Shown here: one piece after another, positions 14,346 through 15,884 of the stretch
Layout of the letters: each line of letters starts with the position of its first letter
Position numbering within the stretch: position 1 is the first letter of the stretch
NCBI GenBank assembly: GCA_022758985.1
Contig: JAEMQC010000047.1
Span: 1-15,884, forward strand
Source: Campylobacteraceae bacterium
Lineage (GTDB): Bacteria > Campylobacterota > Campylobacteria > Campylobacterales > UBA6016
Length of the DNA: 15,884 nt
Direction of reading: 5' to 3'
Program-made: the position numbers and the translations under genes
The notes under the pieces: model-generated
What the model saw: the letters and a program-made list of their open reading frames with translations, nothing else
Databases searched by the model: none
What the model was told of the DNA's origin: nothing

Positions 14346-15884
14346 CTATTTCAAGTAATTCACTAGCGATAGGTTATTTATTTTTGATACAGTGGAAAGC
14401 AGAGCTTGATAGTTGATATTTCTTTGATTGAGCTCCAAATATGCCGAGCCGATATCAGTATCCAGTATTTCTGAGCGTACCGTTTTGACGTTTATTCTTA
14501 GAGCGTCCGACCTGTCTTTGCTAAGCTGAAACGCATTGCTAACGGCGCCTATATCCGTATGTTTTCTGACGACATGGTCAAATATGTGGTCTATTGCCGT
14601 TATGGCATTTTGCATCCCGCTGTTTCTAGGATCATCGCCGTCATCCGTAGCTCTGGTCTTACCTGCAAGTACTGCATCTATAGCCATCTGAAGTTGGTCA
14701 AATATCGAAATATAAGGGTCATCAACGGTTATAGCGTTATTAGAGTTTAGGGTTACGGTAGTCGTATTTATGGTAGCCGACTTTGTAAACCCGGTATTCG
14801 TAGCCGAATCATACATGGAGAGATTTGCTCTGGTGGCGGAACTTGTTTTATCCTCCATAACAATCTTACCGGTATCATTTATATACACGTGCGCCCTTTT
14901 GGATGCCGCTGTAACGGCCGCATTATAGTCCGCAGCCTCTGCCGGAGTCGGATTCGCCGGAGTAACGCTGGCTGGCAACGTATCGCTTATTACCATGGCC
15001 ATGACGTCCATTAGCTGCCGATATGTCACCTGATCGCCGGGAGTAGTCACTTGCGGAGATGCCGCATTTAGTATATTATAGGTATTTCCCCCAACTTTAA
15101 ATGTCGAGCCTGTGGCGCCAAAATCTATCGTAACGGTTAAATTGTTGCCGTTTATCGTGGTTACCTGCATCGTAGTTTGCGTACCGACAAGAGTAGAAGC
15201 CCCAGATGCGGACAATAGGGTATCGGTAGGCTTGGCATAATCGTTTGTGGCCTTCACTATTTGCGATGTGTTGCCGCTTAGTTTTGCCCCGTCTTTTTTA
15301 AAATACGACCTATCGGACTCGATGCTGTTGATAGAAGCGAACGTATTGGCAGGGGCATTGAGCGTCATAGTTACCAGTTGGGATGACTGCATATCGCTAT
15401 ATCTCGGGTCGATATTCTTATCTTTTACGACTATTCTTCCGCTAACAAGCGAAGCCGAAAACTGATTTGTGCCAAACTCGGCGTCAAGCGCACTCTGCAT
15501 CTGATCAACAAGATCTCTCATCGTACTTCCTGCGCCAAGAGTAAAAGCGTGTGTGTTTCCATTTAGCGTAATTCCCGTAGGCAAGCCGCCAAGCACGTTT
15601 GATAGAAGCTCTTGTGGCTGGGCCTCCAACCCAGTCTGTCTATTTCTGTATTCAATATTAAAATTAAACGTGGAGTGATCCCATGTGTCGTTCCACGCCG
15701 TAGAGTTGCCCACGCTAAGAGGCGCCATGCCGCTTTTTACAAACTCTGTTATATTTTGTCCTGACCCTGCTAGCTGCCCGACATCTGATAGAGGAGTAAT
15801 CTTACTCACCGGATCCCCACTAGCCACATTTGCCTTTAGCGGAGAGGCTAGCGTCACGACCGAACCGGCGATACTCGAAATCGT
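14346..15884 (-). CDS. flgL: Flagellar hook-filament junction protein FlgL (HAP3), C-terminal part
   Basis: The last 512 codons of a flagellin-like structural protein whose N-terminus lies beyond the right edge. There is no real start inside the window (GTG at 15857 is an internal Val). FlgL forms the second junction ring between hook and filament after export through the flagellar type III system. The C-terminal ~120 residues form the conserved D0/D1 helices, with SEILDTDIGSAYLELNQRNINYQALLSTVSKINNLSLVNYL near the end. The upstream part is Ser/Thr/Asn/Ala-rich, poor in Cys, and holds two flagellin-IN-like modules (about 15524-15354 and 15026-14808). These explain the large size relative to the roughly 300-residue enterobacterial FlgL. 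In C. jejuni the equivalent protein is also large (about 750 residues) and sits upstream of ftsK, as here. A FlgE or FlaG-like protein is much less likely given the flagellin-type C-terminus. Confidence 0.87.
   Translation of the reverse strand, partial: TISSIAGSVVTLASPLKANVASGDPVSKITPLSDVGQLAGSGQNITEFVKSGMAPLSVGNSTAWNDTWDHSTFNFNIEYRNRQTGLEAQPQELLSNVLGGLPTGITLNGNTHAFTLGAGSTMRDLVDQMQSALDAEFGTNQFSASLVSGRIVVKDKNIDPRYSDMQSSQLVTMTLNAPANTFASINSIESDRSYFKKDGAKLSGNTSQIVKATNDYAKPTDTLLSASGASTLVGTQTTMQVTTINGNNLTVTIDFGATGSTFKVGGNTYNILNAASPQVTTPGDQVTYRQLMDVMAMVISDTLPASVTPANPTPAEAADYNAAVTAASKRAHVYINDTGKIVMEDKTSSATRANLSMYDSATNTGFTKSATINTTTVTLNSNNAITVDDPYISIFDQLQMAIDAVLAGKTRATDDGDDPRNSGMQNAITAIDHIFDHVVRKHTDIGAVSNAFQLSKDRSDALRINVKTVRSEILDTDIGSAYLELNQRNINYQALLSTVSKINNLSLVNYLK

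Noticed and set aside
1..15884. Mobile elements, CRISPR arrays, tRNA or rRNA genes, and prophage or defence systems
   Set aside because: No transposase-like protein, terminal repeats, spaced repeat arrays, structural RNA sequence or defence-type domains were seen on either strand.

Overview
The window looks like chromosomal DNA of a Campylobacter species (Campylobacterota). This is inferred from a large FlgL directly upstream of ftsK (an adjacency I recall from C. jejuni), a CetB/Aer-like PAS protein, AT-rich TATAAT-type promoters without a clear -35 box, and Campylobacter-like protein sequences. Base composition looks moderate, so one of the less AT-rich species (C. curvus, C. rectus, C. showae or C. 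concisus type) is more likely than C. jejuni. Every supported gene is on the minus strand, so transcription runs from high to low coordinates. No tRNA, rRNA, insertion sequence, CRISPR array or prophage was seen.

In transcription order the layout is as follows. (1) 15884-14346: the C-terminal part of the hook-filament junction protein FlgL, cut by the window edge. (2) A TATAAT promoter at 14317-14322, then ftsK and a small PAS redox-sensor protein. (3) 11575-11455: a short scar that reads as the first ~20 and last 18 codons of a PLP-dependent trans-sulfuration enzyme (methionine gamma-lyase/O-acetylhomoserine sulfhydrylase family) with the middle missing. (4) The zinc oligopeptidase prlC and an unrecognised 128-residue helical protein. 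(5) A TATAAT promoter at 9008-9013, then a compact run dnaE - lytic transglycosylase - fdhF - moeA with junctions of 4 nt overlap, 3 nt and 8 nt, closed by an intrinsic terminator at 1402-1378. (6) A chemosensory cassette: a single-domain CheY-like regulator, CheW, and the start of a methyl-accepting chemotaxis receptor that runs off the window.

Functionally, FdhF is a Cys-type, cytoplasmic formate dehydrogenase catalytic subunit, and MoeA inserts molybdenum into the cofactor that FdhF needs, so that pair makes biochemical sense. Their cotranscription with the replicative polymerase and a cell-wall lytic enzyme looks like operon packing. The cheY-cheW-mcp cassette has the composition of a receptor-specific module separate from the core cheVAW genes. 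Its CheY has Trp where flagellar-switch CheY has Tyr.

The clearest oddities are the PLP-enzyme scar, the absence of a convincing canonical start for ftsK although its frame continues upstream through the first membrane helix, and the frequent GTG/TTG starts. I did not find a clearly new multi-gene defence or mobile system.
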